Below are positions 12,428 through 25,839 of a DNA stretch of 64,000 nt, piece after piece (position 1 is the first letter of the stretch; every line of letters starts with the position of its first letter). The DNA is from Allium sativum. Lineage: Eukaryota; Streptophyta; Magnoliopsida; Asparagales; Amaryllidaceae. The notes beneath the pieces were generated by a model. The model did not search any database. It was not told where the DNA came from and was given only the letters and a program-made list of their open reading frames with translations. The DNA is taken from positions 611,891,303-611,955,302 of the forward strand of contig CM060910.1 in the NCBI GenBank assembly GCA_030737875.1. The letters run 5' to 3'. The position numbers and the translations under genes are program-made.

Positions 12428-13376
12428 TTTGGTTAAGAATGGCTCGTTAGAGATGGGATCAGTAATATCCTACAGCGAGTCAAAAGAGTGTTATTTTCAA
12501 AATAAGAATTGAAAACAAATTTTGTTTTGAAAGTTAAATTCAAGTATACGTATTTGAATATTTTATTTGTATTGAATTTGGAAAATCGAGTATATAAAGA
12601 TTTTGCAAAAACGCGTCATGAACGTATATTCGAAGTTTAAATATACTGGATAGATATATAATTAAACTTTAGCCGCCCGGAGATGGTTTTGATGATTGAT
12701 CGATCATCATCAGAATTTGTATTCGAGTTTCGAAGGTGTGATATCTATATATTTCCATTAGAATGGTGTGAGAACCAAAACTAGATAGGGCTTATTGTTG
12801 TGAATTGGCACCAAAAACATGATTTTCTGTATATGTATCAAAGTTATGAATTTGAAAAGATAATCCAATAATTGATTGTTGATTGTGTTGTTTGGTTATT
12901 GGTTTCATTTATTAAAATTTTGAACCATTTAGCCAAATGGAACCAAATTTTGAACTGTATTGAAAAATGATTACAATTGCATGCATATACATGTATATAC
13001 ATTGAACATGTCATAACAAGGAGGCTAGAGAAGAGGAATAAAATTGTTTGCCCGACAAATAGGTACATGTTTATTGTATTTCTTTGGGTTTGGATGATTT
13101 TATGAGCCAATTGGCTAGACGCTTGGTTGTTTCTTTTTCTTTTTGGATTAGTGAGGGCCATGGGAGGCTATTTGAAATATCTCGAAGCTCCCGGTGTAGG
13201 GGAGGTTATGGCGAAAGTTTTCGAAAATTTAGGGTGTTAGCCAAATTTTTGAAGAAATTGAAAAGTTCTTAGAAACTGAAAAGTTGAAGAACTTAAGACG
13301 TAAAGAAAATAATGAAAGTTGAGTTGATTAGTAAAACAATTTTCGGCTTCTTTCCTTTTTGGGGACGAAAAGTTTT

Positions 13377-13389
13377 AAGTGGGGGAGAT
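13377..13389 (+). other. Polypurine tract of element A
   Basis: AAGTGGGGGAGAT directly precedes the 3' LTR start TGTAACAACCC. Upstream GGGGACGAAAAGTTTT matches the equivalent block in E (33450-33478) and F (56378-56409). This is the expected primer site for plus-strand synthesis. Confidence 0.88.
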
Positions 13390-16300
13390 TGTAACAACCC
13401 GGAAAATCTGAGCCAATTTAAATTTTTTATTTTGGCAATTTTAATGAAATTTGAATATTTAAAATGATTTATTTTAAATAATGACGATGAGAAATTTATT
13501 TTTAAATAGAATTAGAAGTATATATTTATTTGAATCGTAGTTAGAATATAAATATTTATTTTAAATTATAAAAGCAATTGAAAATGGCGCGGTAGTTTGA
13601 AATTTTGATTTCAAATTTCAAATTAATGTACAGGATTCAAAATAAACCGGATTTTAGTGAAACCAAAAATATTTGAATCTATTTGAAAATATCTTTCCAA
13701 CGAATCCGAAAAATTGAAATTTCATAGCGGGAATAAAAAGATACGCCCAGTTGAAAATTCAGAATAGTCGCTATGGAATTCTGGCCCTTAAAAATGGAAA
13801 TTTTGCAAACAACCTCGGTTTTCGACGAAATCACTTTTGTTGGATCCGTTGACGTCAAGTTATTGCTAGATTCCAAAATTCATAATTTTTCGAATCAATA
13901 TGTGAGCGTGGCAAAGGAAAACGCGTTTGACCAGTTTCAGTTGAATTTAATCGACTAGAAAATGGCCATTTTTCAAACGGTCTCGGAATTTGATGAAATT
14001 AGTTTTGTTAGAACTGTATCGTCAATACGAAGCTAGAAAATATTTTTCGTGAATTTTCAGGGTCCGTATGTGACCCCAGTGAATTGAAATGTATGTTTAA
14101 ATTGAATATATAGATTTATATTTTAATTTGAGTGAAAACTGATTGAAACAGCCGAACTGGTTTACGATACATATCCCATTGTGTTCGGAATAGGGGTAAT
14201 TAGCTCGGGACGACAATCGGTGGGTTCGATTTCGTGTTCGAAATAGAAAGTTGCTTTTTGAAATTTAAATATAATAAAATATATAAAATATTATAAAACC
14301 CCCTATACTCTCCTTATCTCCCCCTCCCTTCCACGTTGACTTCAAATCGTTTCAGGAGCAAAAAAAACCGCACAAAGAAGAAGCCATCGCCTTACCTACT
14401 CCACCACCTCCGCGCCTCGGCCGGACCCCACCAGCGCCGGCGATCCCCTCCTCCTCCCTCTCCCCTATCTCTTCTTGCCCCGTTGAACACCCCAACCCGC
14501 GACCCCAAAGCCCTAACCCACCCAGAACCGCCGCCTTGTGGCCCCACCTGCTGACGCAGCCTTCCACCACCTGACGCGCCCCCGTGGCCTGCAAACTCCG
14601 GCGCCACTCCCTCCCATTCTCTCTCTCCTCTCCCTTCTTCTAATTGGAACCAAACCCCACCATTTCTCTGTTGTTCCGGCCAAAGTGGCACCACCATCGA
14701 TCGCCAGTGGCTCTCCCGACCACCCTTGACCCTGACGCAGCCCCCCCCCCCCCCCGCTTCCTCCACGATTGAAGAAACCCCCTCCATCTAATTTTCAATG
14801 TAAGTTATTTTCTTATTTTTATTTATTAATTTAAGAACAAAATCAGTTTAATATGTATGTATGTGATAAAGAAGAGATTTGTATGTGATAAAGATGAGAT
14901 TTTTATATGGTAAAAATATGATTTTTATATTAGTAAAGTATTAAAAATATGATTTTTATATTATAGATATATTAAAAAAAACTAGAGAATGTAAAAATGT
15001 GATTTTTATATATGTAGTGGCTACGGACAATGAAAGTGGCAAAAGGAGAGCACGACGAAGATTTTCTACATATGAAGAGTCGTGGTGTTTGGTTTAGCTA
15101 GTCGGTGAGAACTTCTCACTTTAAATCTTGTTTTCTAGTTAAAAATATATACTAGGATGCAGACAGTGCTTAGCAGCACCAGACACCCGTTGTCCACAGA
15201 CCATGGACGACTTGTTTGATTTTGTTGTGTGGTGAAAATTGATTGTGATGTGGAACGAATGAAAATAAATATTCATATGTTGAAATAAATTATTTATCGT
15301 TAAAAATATAAACTTAACGTAAATGTGAGTAAATAAATATTCATTTACAAATCGAACGATTTGTTTATGTACACTGATTTGACTGATATTGATTGGGATG
15401 ATAAATTTTACACGTCGCCCAACTGCACAAATAATATTCAGTGTTTGTTGATTTCAAACCCCACACGGGTGTTGGGATGTTATTTGGCATACACTAATCC
15501 AAATTCTTTAGTTGTATGTCAATCGATAGGTTGACAGACTATGTAAGCGTTAATTAGATATATTTAATGCTTATGCAGTTGTGTGGTGCGCTTTGGATGA
15601 TGGTTGATTATTTATCGTTGCTATTATATACATGTGTTGTATGAAATCCATATAATTAACATTATATGGTAATTGATTGGGCCTCATTCCAATTGGGAAA
15701 ATAAAGAATATTATAAAATAAAGATTCATGTGTTGAATAGAATAAATAGTCATGTGTTAACGATACACATGTGTTGAAAGAAATATATATTCATGTGTTG
15801 AAGAAAATATTCATTTGTTGAATAGAATAACGAAGTTATTGAAATATATAAAGTCATGTTGATTAGATGTGTGCCATTTTGACGCGAACGATATTTATAT
15901 CGATTATATTCATTTTTATAATGAATATAGAAAAGAAGTGATTTCAAAATATAATATTTTGAAAATATTATCATTTATACATTAATGATAGGGAATATTC
16001 AATTTTGATTTAAAATTGAATATGAAGTTGAAATTGTTTTGAAAACGAATTTAAAACGATTTATAAAATACGTTTTGAATTAAAATCGACGAAATATATA
16101 TAATATGTATTACATATATTAATGGCCTGAATAGAACGCGCCACGCCACGGCAGTTCGCGAATTTCGACCATTGACTTCGAATTGACGTTACGGGAGATC
16201 CGACCGTCGGATTCTCCTGAAACCGGAACCGTTGGGTTCGTATCGAAAAGAGCTTTTCAACGAATATTAGAAATTTGAAATCTAACAGTTGGATTTGGAA

Positions 16301-19132
16301 TTATGTCCAAATCAAATTTGGAAAAGGTCGCTGTAAGTGCAGTTCGGTGGCCGTTATTGAAAACCAACTGTACGGGCCATTATTGAAAACCAGTTTGTGT
16401 AAATTCATTATATGTGAATTGGAAAGAACTGGGATGAAAAAAATCCATATTTGTAAGGATAAAATTATATTTTTATTGAAATGAACTAGTTATGAACTAG
16501 AATTATAATCCAATATTTTTGAATAAATAAATTGGATTTGAAGTGGTTTTAAAAATAATCAAAATTTCCAATATACGAATTGGAATGGATTTGAATCGAA
16601 ATTATCATCGGGATATTTCGATGTTGGGTTTCGTGATTATATAGATATGGTTATAGAAATTTGGAAGATATATTTATATCGTTATTTCCAATACGAGATT
16701 TGTTGGTTTCAGAATTTGATATTGAATATAAGACGATATATTTTCTTTTCAGAGCCTTGTATTTAATATCAAATGGGATTTTGGGTTCGTTGTGAATGGT
16801 ATCTTAAATAACACTGTTCTTGAACCAAAGTTAGAAAAGAATAAATCTTTTAATTAAGATTTAGTGAAATTGTCCAGTTAATTAGTATTTAATTGGAATT
16901 GAATTTAAACTGGTTCTTGGGTTTATTGTGAGCGGTGTTTTGAATAACACCGTTCTTTAACCCGATTAACAATGGAAAGTGATTTTGGGTTTATCGTGAA
17001 CCGTGTTTAAGATGACATTGGTTCTTTAACCTAGTTAAAGACAGGGTATTGATTTTTGGGAAGATTAAAACTAAGTGGAGTTTTAATGAATCTTTAACTA
17101 GATTAAAGTGATTGAGAATGGAGTATCACCAGTTTTGCTCCAAAGCGATAGTTAAATCTTTAATTAGATATGAACGTTAAATGGTAATTAATTTTACCGA
17201 TAGCACCGTGGTGTTAGATATGGAGTATTACCAATTTTGCTCCATAGGAGGAATAGGTTGGGATTGGGGAATAAAATAAATAATTACTTCGGTGTGGTTT
17301 GCTAATCCCGACTAGTTTGGAAAACCTTAACATGGTTTGAAATGATATCCAAAGGAAGGTTAAAGATTAAATTTAGAAGAATTTATCTTTGATAAAATTA
17401 ATGGGAACCTTTCCTTAGGAATGTGAAGATTTGAATAAAAGAATATTCTGAATTGGAATGAGGCGTATGTTGTGTTTGTGTAACACTTGTTTATTATATA
17501 CGCGGGTTATTTGGAAAGGCCGGGTTTATATCCATTCTGAATAACCGATTCGATGATAAGTCAAAGATGAAGACGGTGGTTGAAGACCGGAGATCTTCAC
17601 GTCGTTTGGATAAATATTGATGATCTTGATTGGGCTGTACAGCCAAGAGGAGGGAATCAGTTGGTGATCGTCCAGACGTACTTGGAGATCGATGGATATG
17701 CGAGGAATAAGGTTCCTCCGGTTTCGTTCAGACCCAGAACGAACTTGTAAATGGACTGTGTGTCTGACATTGGATTTTATTCTGTATGATCGATTACTAT
17801 TAAATATATATCAGTTTGGTGACGGAGAATTTATTCTCTTGCTTAACGCCCTTCTCTGAGACGTACGAGCTTAGAGGTTATATATCGACAGATATCAATC
17901 GCACGACATGAATTGCCTGTGTGGCATGCCTAAGTGGAAAACGATCAATGCTTCTGTTGAAAAGCAAAGTCTTGCGGTTGATGATCAAAGCATGGCCTGT
18001 GTGGCATAGCCTTGTGTATGGCATTAATTCGCGAGCCTTACACCTCGGTATGAGTCAAGAACGGGATAAGGACCCAAGGAATACACGACGTTTCTTTCTA
18101 GCTATGGATGATGTCAGTGGCCTACCAGCCCTGACATTTATATTACTTTTACCTTTGTGGTTGTTGGATGCGAGGAGCCTCGGATATAGTTCCTATAGGA
18201 CCGAGAAACGTGTGTTCAGGAATACTAATCCTCAAAAGTAAGAGAGGACCGACCTTGGAGGTTCCAAGGATCGCTGTGTGTGGTCCTGAGACATTTGCTA
18301 GAGTGTCTCGAGTGGAGAGGAGCTTGCCCCTTGCCTCGACTCATGATGGAAACCAATTTCCAATACGTGATAATTCGGTTTTATTTGTAGAACCTAGTAT
18401 GGCGACATAGTAGATGGTAGCTATGCCGCCTATGATTGGTACCTATGATTGAAATTGTTTTGACACTACACACTTATAGTAATATCAAAATAATGTGTTT
18501 TTAAACATATCAAGCATTCTTTGGCTATTATAAGATAAAACCCTATCCTCCGGCTTGCGTTGCATTGTGTGATGGGACCTGGGTCTTATAATAGCTTTAT
18601 TTTTCTTTATTTAGCACTGCACTATTTGTTTCATGCACTGGTATGCTTGGGAGGAAACCCATTCCGTGTTATATGGCGTGGTCCCTTGATTTACCTAACT
18701 TTAAAAATAAAGATTAATAACTGTTTTGGTTCTCACACCAGTCACATGACTGAACTGGAGTTTATTGTTTTAACCTAAACTCTAGGTGCCCTTATTTTCC
18801 ACACGGGCAGCTAGTAGTTTTGGTTTTGCCAAATTATATTCATAGGATCCTGATTTACAGCTGAATGATATCCGAAAAACTCTGTATCCGTATATCACTT
18901 TCAGTTGTGTATTGTATTAATATTCCGCTGCTATGTACTTAAATGTAATTTAAATCTTTGATATTTTTCTGATGTATTATATTCATTCATACTCTATATA
19001 TTCTTTTATTCTGATGGAACTATTGTAATTAACAATGAAATGTTCTTCTGTTTGCGTTCTGATTGGTCTTGGCCTCATGGTAATTCGTCCTTTCTCTTCT
19101 CTTCGGAGACCGGGGAAGTTCGGGTCGCCACA
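13390..19132 (+). repeat. Element A 3' LTR (5743 bp, uninterrupted)
   Basis: Runs from TGTAACAACCC to GGTCGCCACA and is followed by the ACGTG duplication. It is the intact reference for the interrupted 5' LTR. Features in order: conserved block shared with families C and B (about 13620-14060), TATA at 14292-14298, pyrimidine-rich leader to the splice donor at 14800, AT-repeat block, TCATGTGTTGA array, a short block with decayed CpG (16137-16160), and TTCCGCTGCTATG at 18923-18935. A C-homopolymer at about 14740-14755 is longer than in the 5' LTR. Confidence 0.92.
14292..14298 (+). promoter_or_regulatory. TATA box in element A 3' LTR
   Basis: TATAAAA followed by CCCCCTATACTCTCC, identical in layout to 1211 onward. 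In the 3' LTR it would drive transcription out of the element into the C fragment and D. Inference from sequence only. Confidence 0.5.
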
Positions 19133-20088
19133 ACGTGTTTTAACAGTTTCAGTCAATTTGGATTGACCAGAAAATGGCCATCTTTCAAATAGTCTTCAAA
19201 TTTGATGAAATTAGTTTTGTTAGGACCGTATCGTCAATATGAAGCTAGAAATAAATTTTCTGTAATTTTTAGAGTCTGTATGTAACCCCAGTAAACTGAA
19301 ACGTACGTTTAAAATTCAATATAATGATTTAAAAGTAAATTTAAATGAAAACTGATCGTAACGATGGAATTGGCTTACGAAACATATCCCATTGTGTTTG
19401 GAATGGGGTGATTAGTGAGGGACGACGGGCAGTTGGCTTGGTTTGGAGTTCAAATATAAAGTCAACTTTTCTTTGGAGAATCAAACAAAAAATGATAATA
19501 ATAAAATCCCTTTTGCATATACACCCCCCCCTCACACACAGTTTATTTTCTCAGGAAAAAAACCGAGCCCCCTTTTCAAAGAGAACGACGGAATTCCGTC
19601 GCCCTCCCCCTTCCAACGCCACCACGCTCACAGTCGCGCCCCCAGCGGTGGCATCGCCACCTCATCCTCCCTCCTCTCTTCAAAACCCTGTGCCCAAGTT
19701 CCCCACCTAAACCCTCAAAGGCCTCTGCTCGAACTGGAATCGAGAATGCAGGTGGCCACCGAACTCGCTGCTCTGCCAGTGGTAGGAGGCCCTCGTAGAG
19801 GCGCATCAGGTGAAGACTCCAGATCGACGTCAGACCAACTACCAGAGGCGCAAATCGGAGCCCTAGCTCCAATAATGGATTTGTACGGTTCCCAGGTGAT
19901 TTTCAAAATATAAAATCATTGTTTAATTCAGTTTTTATATTAAAAATAATGGTTTTATAATTCAGTTTTTATAAAAATATAAACAAGATTAGTTTTAAAA
20001 ATATAAACAAGATTATTTTTAAAAACATGAACAAGATTAGTTTTAAAAAAATATGAAAAGGATTTGTTTTAAAAATATAAATAGAATT
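19133..20088 (+). repeat. Family C LTR, right fragment
   Basis: Begins with the second ACGTG duplication and continues the homology broken at 311, matching about 840-1900 of the A LTR. It holds a pyrimidine-rich leader (about 19520-19880) and an intron-like AT-rich tract after a candidate donor (CAG/GTGATT near 19890). At 19930-20088 there are imperfect tandem units of about 25 bp (AAATATAAACAAGATTAGTT type). It ends where the D LTR starts at 20089. The open frames across the leader are not conserved in A, so no protein is called. Confidence 0.75.
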
Positions 20089-23000
20089 TGTAACGACCCA
20101 GGGATTTTCGGCCCCGAAAATCGACATAAATACCTTTACCGTAACTCATGCCGACCTTCCAAACGCCGAAAACACTAGAACGTTTTAGAAAGAAATTAGA
20201 GGGTGAGATAAGAAAGAAAGAATATTAGAGTAGTAGAAGAAGAAGAACCAACACAACATAGAATCTCACATCGCAGCGGAACAAAATATAATACAGAAAT
20301 AACTTTATTGAGAGCTTTTAAAATACTTACAATATCAGAGTACCGCGTACATCTGAACAGTTATAATAACCTGTTCCCATATACAACACACAGCGGAATA
20401 GATACTAGATACAATACGTCTGAACACCTCCAGCTCGTCTCTGGACTTCGCATCATCTGGTAACCTGAATCTGTATAACCCAGGCTAACCCGAGCATTTA
20501 CAAAACACCGGGTCAGTCTGGTGAACCAGAGTGAGATAAACTAGCAAAGTATTAAGGGTAAATCATCCAACATGATTTTAAAGTTCAAAATCTTGTCAAA
20601 AGAAAAGGATAATCATAAGACCAAATCCACAAATAAACACGGACGGTTTTTACCTTACGATAACCCAAACCATTTTTGAAAACCAATATCTTGTCGGATA
20701 GTTTAATAATGTCTAAATACAAGTAAATAGAATCTAGCAGAACGCTTGCATCTCACGCTCTACATATATAGTATACAAACAAAACAGCGGGCGCTTATTG
20801 GAGATTGGATTTCCGACTATGACAAGGTATGGGACCACCTGCCGATAGTGTATCTCTAGAGGCGAATACACTGGGTTCAATAAGAACATCTTGCAACCCG
20901 GCCCACACATGACCGACCACTCATTTCGCTTGAGTGTATCGAATGTATATCACCAACGGTTGGACTCAAACCACTGTTTCCCGATAAGGGACAGCATTGA
21001 ATATAGATTAAAGAAGCAATAGGAATTTCTCTAGATAGGTGATTATACACCCTAATGGGAGCGACCCACATAGCCATGCTGCCTGCCTGATTTCTGTCAT
21101 TTCCCGGTTGTGAGGCTTGAGGTCAGAACACATATGGTCATCATACACTTTGAATGCCACATCGTCAGATCCGCCAGATCACACTGATTGACATCCACAA
21201 AAAAATACTCTAGTTTATTTGGCTAGAGAATAACCATTTCTCCGTCATCAACTATGGTACGTTTGGAGAAATCAACGCATGTAACTCCTTTGTAAATACT
21301 CTATCAGACATCCGTCCATACAAATCATCCAGGAACGGGATGAACCGAAGGTACTCTCCTACTGCATCTCATATAGGAATCACCCATGGATCAGTAGCGA
21401 GAAGACCTTGCAACCCATAGATTTCGACCCCGACAGAACCACAGTACATCTCTGGCTGCAGACCAGAGATTATTAGCAGTCCTTCCATTTACGAAAATCT
21501 ACGGTCTTCAATGCTCCATCTCGATCATCTTCTAATATCTCCACGTATTTGCTAGTCGGAATGGTTTTCGAATATAAATTCGATCCCGGTCTTTCCGTAC
21601 CAACAATCGTATTGAGCATGTTTGATAGTCGGTGTTTTAACTATCAAAATAAACAGTGTTTCAATCATGCCAATTAAATTGGTTCACTGGTTCAATATTC
21701 AACATCACTTGGCCTTAAACAAAAATGTAAGTTTAAAACCCGCGATATAAATATAATTTCTCGCTTCTTTGTTTATCATAAGATTATACTTTACGCGGAT
21801 CCATTCTTATACTTAGTAAAATCCTAAATCATCTAGTTCTCTTTTTTTTTCCTTTGAAACATCTCGTAAACAACATTATGAAATATCTTTTAATTATTTC
21901 TTGACAGTACCCAGTGCTTATTCCTGTTGAATAAAACCCAACTCTTACATTGTTATTTCACTAATGGAAATAAATTATCACGAATCCCTTTTACCATTAC
22001 AACTAATATCATCCTTAGATAGTCCTGATGCCATTCAAGTTGGGGTATTTTAATTACCTCTCATACCTTGATCGACAACGTTCATATCTAAAGATATATA
22101 CGAGTTGTAATATAAAATCAATATCTCATCCTAACCCCAACACAAATTTCATTTAAATATTTTAATCAAAAGTATGGTTTCATAAACTTTTCTTTCCTTT
22201 TGAAAAATCTCTTTCTCGAATATACCATTCGTCCTTAATCCATTAATTAAGTAATCTCACTTTTAATTCTGCCTCTTTAACCAACTCATTTTTATAATTC
22301 GAATTTGGCTACAAAATCTCACGATTTGCTTCTTTTACCAAATTCACTTGTATTGATCCCATTTCAAAACCCATTCGACCCTTCCTGCTTTGAAATCCTA
22401 TTTTAATCCCCTTCCTTTTTACTTAATCCATTATTTAGTAACTCTAATGTATACTTAACACCTTTACACATTTAAAGCTTATTTACATAACGCTGACCTA
22501 TTATAAATCTTTTTGATCAAAGTTTCTTTTACTTAACTTAAATAATTAAGTAACTTCATTTTTTAGCTATCATCTTCGCTTAAAATTCTTTGTTATAACT
22601 TATTATACAAAATTCGAGGTTTAAATATAAAACCCATTTATAATGCCCTCTCACCATTCAAATTGAATTCCACAACAATTTCGAGTACTTTTTAAATGAA
22701 ACTCAATTAAAAAGTATTTCTCTAAATTATTAAAATAATAATTTACTTTGGTCGTTAACTACTTCCGTAGTTAATTCCTTTATTTAATTTCCCTTTAAAA
22801 CTCTTATTAAATTTAAAACCATACCATTTGATTTATTTCTCATTCTCGTTCTTGTAAATCTGATTTTCGTCGGAGTTGCCTTTACAAAATTAATAAATAA
22901 TAAATAAAATCTTAAATAAAAAAATTATTTAATTTCCCCTTTTATATACTTATAATTCCAAATAATATATGTAGAAATATACCTCTAGTTATAAAAAAAT

Positions 23001-23649
23001 TTATAACTTTAGTTCAGTCGATTCACCGGGTGTTAAACCAATATAACAAAATGGTTTAATCCCAGGCCATGTACTGTCGATTATTCAACCAATATCGCCC
23101 TTTGGTTAAACCAAACACAGGTTAATTTCCTAGCCCATGATCACTAGCCAAATAAATCCATTTGATCGATAATTTCTATAATGATAAATAACTACTGTTC
23201 AACGTCAGCTAATTAACCAACCAGTTCAAACAATTAAATACGCTTATAAACAAACGTGATCCACTGGGTAAATGCCCTCTATTTGGTCGAATCATTAAAA
23301 TAACGATTTGTTAATTTACTGAAATTAAACGATAGCTTAATTTCGTTAGTTAAATCAACACATGAATCAATAATTAACAAACAGTCAATTAACAGCAAAC
23401 AGAGCACACAAAAATAGAAAACCCAATTTATATAAAATATAAATGGGAAAACTGAGTGAGATTAACTCACCTGGTTTTGAATCCATCGATAATTATCTGA
23501 TTTTTAGTCAGATTAAACGGGTCGTTTAATTCGAATGAGATTCTCAGTTGTTCTCGATTCTGACCAACCTCTGCTCCATCTCGAAGATCTCGTCTTTATG
23601 GTCCAAACGAGACAGACCGTGCTCAGATCTGATAAGCTATGCACGAGAT

Positions 23650-25580
23650 ATTTTATAAACAAATTTAATAAAGTAATTAAATTTTAAATATGAATTTTAT
23701 AATTAAAAACCGGGCCCCTTACCCTTTAAAATTTGCGGCCCAAAAGACCCAACCCGCTATCCCTTCAAAACCCTATTATCGGATTCACAAACCCTCATTT
23801 CAACCCACCGCCTCCATCAAAAATGAAATCCCTAAATCAGATCCCCTTTTCGTTCAGGGAAGTCGAAATTTACTTCGTCGCCACCACCCCTACACTACCC
23901 ACTTCTTCGATCTCCTTCACTCCTTACTCTCGTCGACCTGCTACCCCTCAATGACCCCTTCAACAGCTATCCAGCTTCATCGCTCAAACCATAGACCTCG
24001 GCTCCACTACCAACAACATCCAGCCAACTCGAAGCTCCTATGTGGAACTGGACCGATTCCTATGCTCGCGGTCACGAACCAGATAAGTTTTTATCCATGA
24101 TTTTTAATTTAATTTTTTTCTTTTTTCCCCTGTTCTGATTTTCGAAGGGTTTGGGTTTGAATTCGTGAGCTTGTACTCGGGGATACATGTATTTATAGTT
24201 GCGGAAAAAAATCCTGATAAGCTTATTTTAAATCTCAAAATTGAATGGTGAAATCATAAGGTTAGATTTTCCTATGCCTAGTTCTTAGATGATTCCTCTT
24301 TTCAGAATTTGTACTGGTGATAGAAAACGATGGTTGTGTGATGGTTTACATAGATTTTATTGCTGATTCCCGTATCGTTTTTGTTCAAAAAGATATGGTT
24401 TGATATGTATAGATTTTGTGTTCAGATGTTTATGTGATGGTTTTGGCAGAAAATATGATAAATCTAGTTTTGTATATCAATGCAATTGGTCTGTTCAAAG
24501 AAGACAGTGATCGAACTAGACACTGTATTGTAAATCTACTTAGTGATTCGATTACTATTGTCGGTTCTATTTTAGGTTTTTCAACGTATGAAAACAGTGA
24601 ATTTCGAAATAAATTTACTGTATTCTAGTTGTTTGATTTGGCTATACAATTTGTGTATAATATATTTATTTCCATTTCTGTATATAGATTTGCATATGAG
24701 ATTCGATCATAAACATATATATTTACAGTGCACCCTTACTGTATCCATTGGTATTCAAATCTATATATATAATTTGGATTTTCTTGTACTAATTTATTCA
24801 GCTCTATATACTGTTTGAACTGTACACCACATTGTTTGCTTAGTTGTTCATATAAATAGATTAGCTGTTTCATTTTCTATGTCTATGATCTGATGTCTCA
24901 ATAAATACATAGATTTGATTCTCTGTTTTTATTTCATATCTTCATTGGAAATTTCAGTTCATATATATATATATATATTCTCTTAGCTGATCCTTAGTTT
25001 ATTTACTGTTCTGTTCATGATCTTCTTCTTCTTTTTCTTTTATGTATTATTTTTCTTTCATTTCAGTTAGCGTGATTTTGGGTACATGATCTGGTTGATT
25101 GGATCTTGGTGGCGCCCGATGCTTTGCAAAGTCAATTTGAAGGTTTTAGGAAGATTTCATATTAAATTCCATGTGCCTAATGGAGCAGAGATGGATTTGC
25201 ATGCAATTGTCATATTGCATTGTATAGGGTGTAGCTTAGTGGGTGGGTTGTACTTCTGTGTTCGATTTGAATGGCAACAGTTCTTATCTAAATTTGTATA
25301 TGCAATCGATATCATATAAATGAACATATCTAGCTGTTCATTGCCTGTACAAAATTGTCTGTATAGATTTGATGTAAAAAAATATTTACATATCTTTGCT
25401 TTTTCCTAACTGTTCAATGACTGTTTGGGTTTTTCTTCCTTTTTTCTTTCTTATTAACTTTTCAAGTTATCGAGTTCTGATATTTGGGAGATTTTCTTTT
25501 CCTCGTGAAGTTAATAGTCTTTGTCCAGAAAAAACGTATGATATGTGGTTTAAAACTCAAGTATATAGTGACTTAAATTT
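23650..25580 (+). other. Plus-strand gene-like block inside the D LTR, origin unknown
   Basis: An AT-rich TATA-like region (about 23680-23700) is followed by a C/T-rich tract to about 24085 with a 136-residue open frame. Then comes about 1 kb of T-rich intron-like sequence, a strong 3' splice-site-like TTTCATTTCAG ending near 25066, and an exon-like stretch. The expected donor reads AGATAAGT rather than AGGTAAGT. The layout resembles a captured or decayed 5' gene end, or another LTR leader, in opposite orientation to D. I recognise no protein domain. It may belong to the Helitron-type insertion that ends at 25868. Confidence 0.3.
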
Positions 25581-25839
25581 CTAATAACTATGCTAGAGTG
25601 AACCCTTTCTTTTTAATCATTTAATAGAAAAACGTCTTGCAAACGTTCATTGAATAATATAGTATGTAATTACTCAAATATATATTATGAACATAAGCAT
25701 TTAAAATAAAAATCGAAGGTGGACTTCATGCTGCACATCCTAAGTGATTTAATACGCAAATACAATCCTATACAATCATAAAAATACTACCAATTTAATC
25801 CCGCCATTAGTATTCACATGTTTCAAATTCCAGAACCGA

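Larger units (their letters stand above)
12414..13389 (+). other. Element A core, 976 bp, no coding capacity
   Basis: The whole region between the two LTRs. It contains the primer site, an AT-rich middle and the polypurine tract. I looked for gag CCHC knuckles, protease D[TS]G, the RT YVDD/FVDD box, RNase H and integrase HHCC/DDE motifs and saw none. Open frames on both strands are at most about 105 residues and match nothing I recognise. The last 45 bp contain TTGGGGACGAAA and the polypurine tract, closely matching the 3' ends of elements D, E and F. Confidence 0.85.
312..19132 (+). mobile_element. Element A: non-coding LTR retrotransposon with giant LTRs
   Basis: The unit runs from TGTAACAACCC to CCACA between perfect ACGTG duplications. 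It has a 5' LTR (312-4693 plus 11021-12413, about 5.77 kb once insertion B is removed), a 976-bp core (12414-13389) and a 3' LTR (13390-19132, 5743 bp). A primer site for initiator Met tRNA and a polypurine tract flank the core. No gag, protease, RT, RNase H or integrase motif occurs in any frame, so the element is non-autonomous. LTRs about six times longer than the core are unlike classic TRIMs (short LTRs) and LARDs (core of several kb). By hand, the first 120 bp of the two LTRs differ at about ten positions, many of them A/G changes, so the insertion is not recent. Confidence 0.9.

Noticed and set aside
25086..25319. 77-residue plus-strand frame after a 3' splice-site-like sequence
   Set aside because: It starts within intron-like context, another frame is also open for a stretch, and no family is recognised. 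Kept only as part of the gene-like block.
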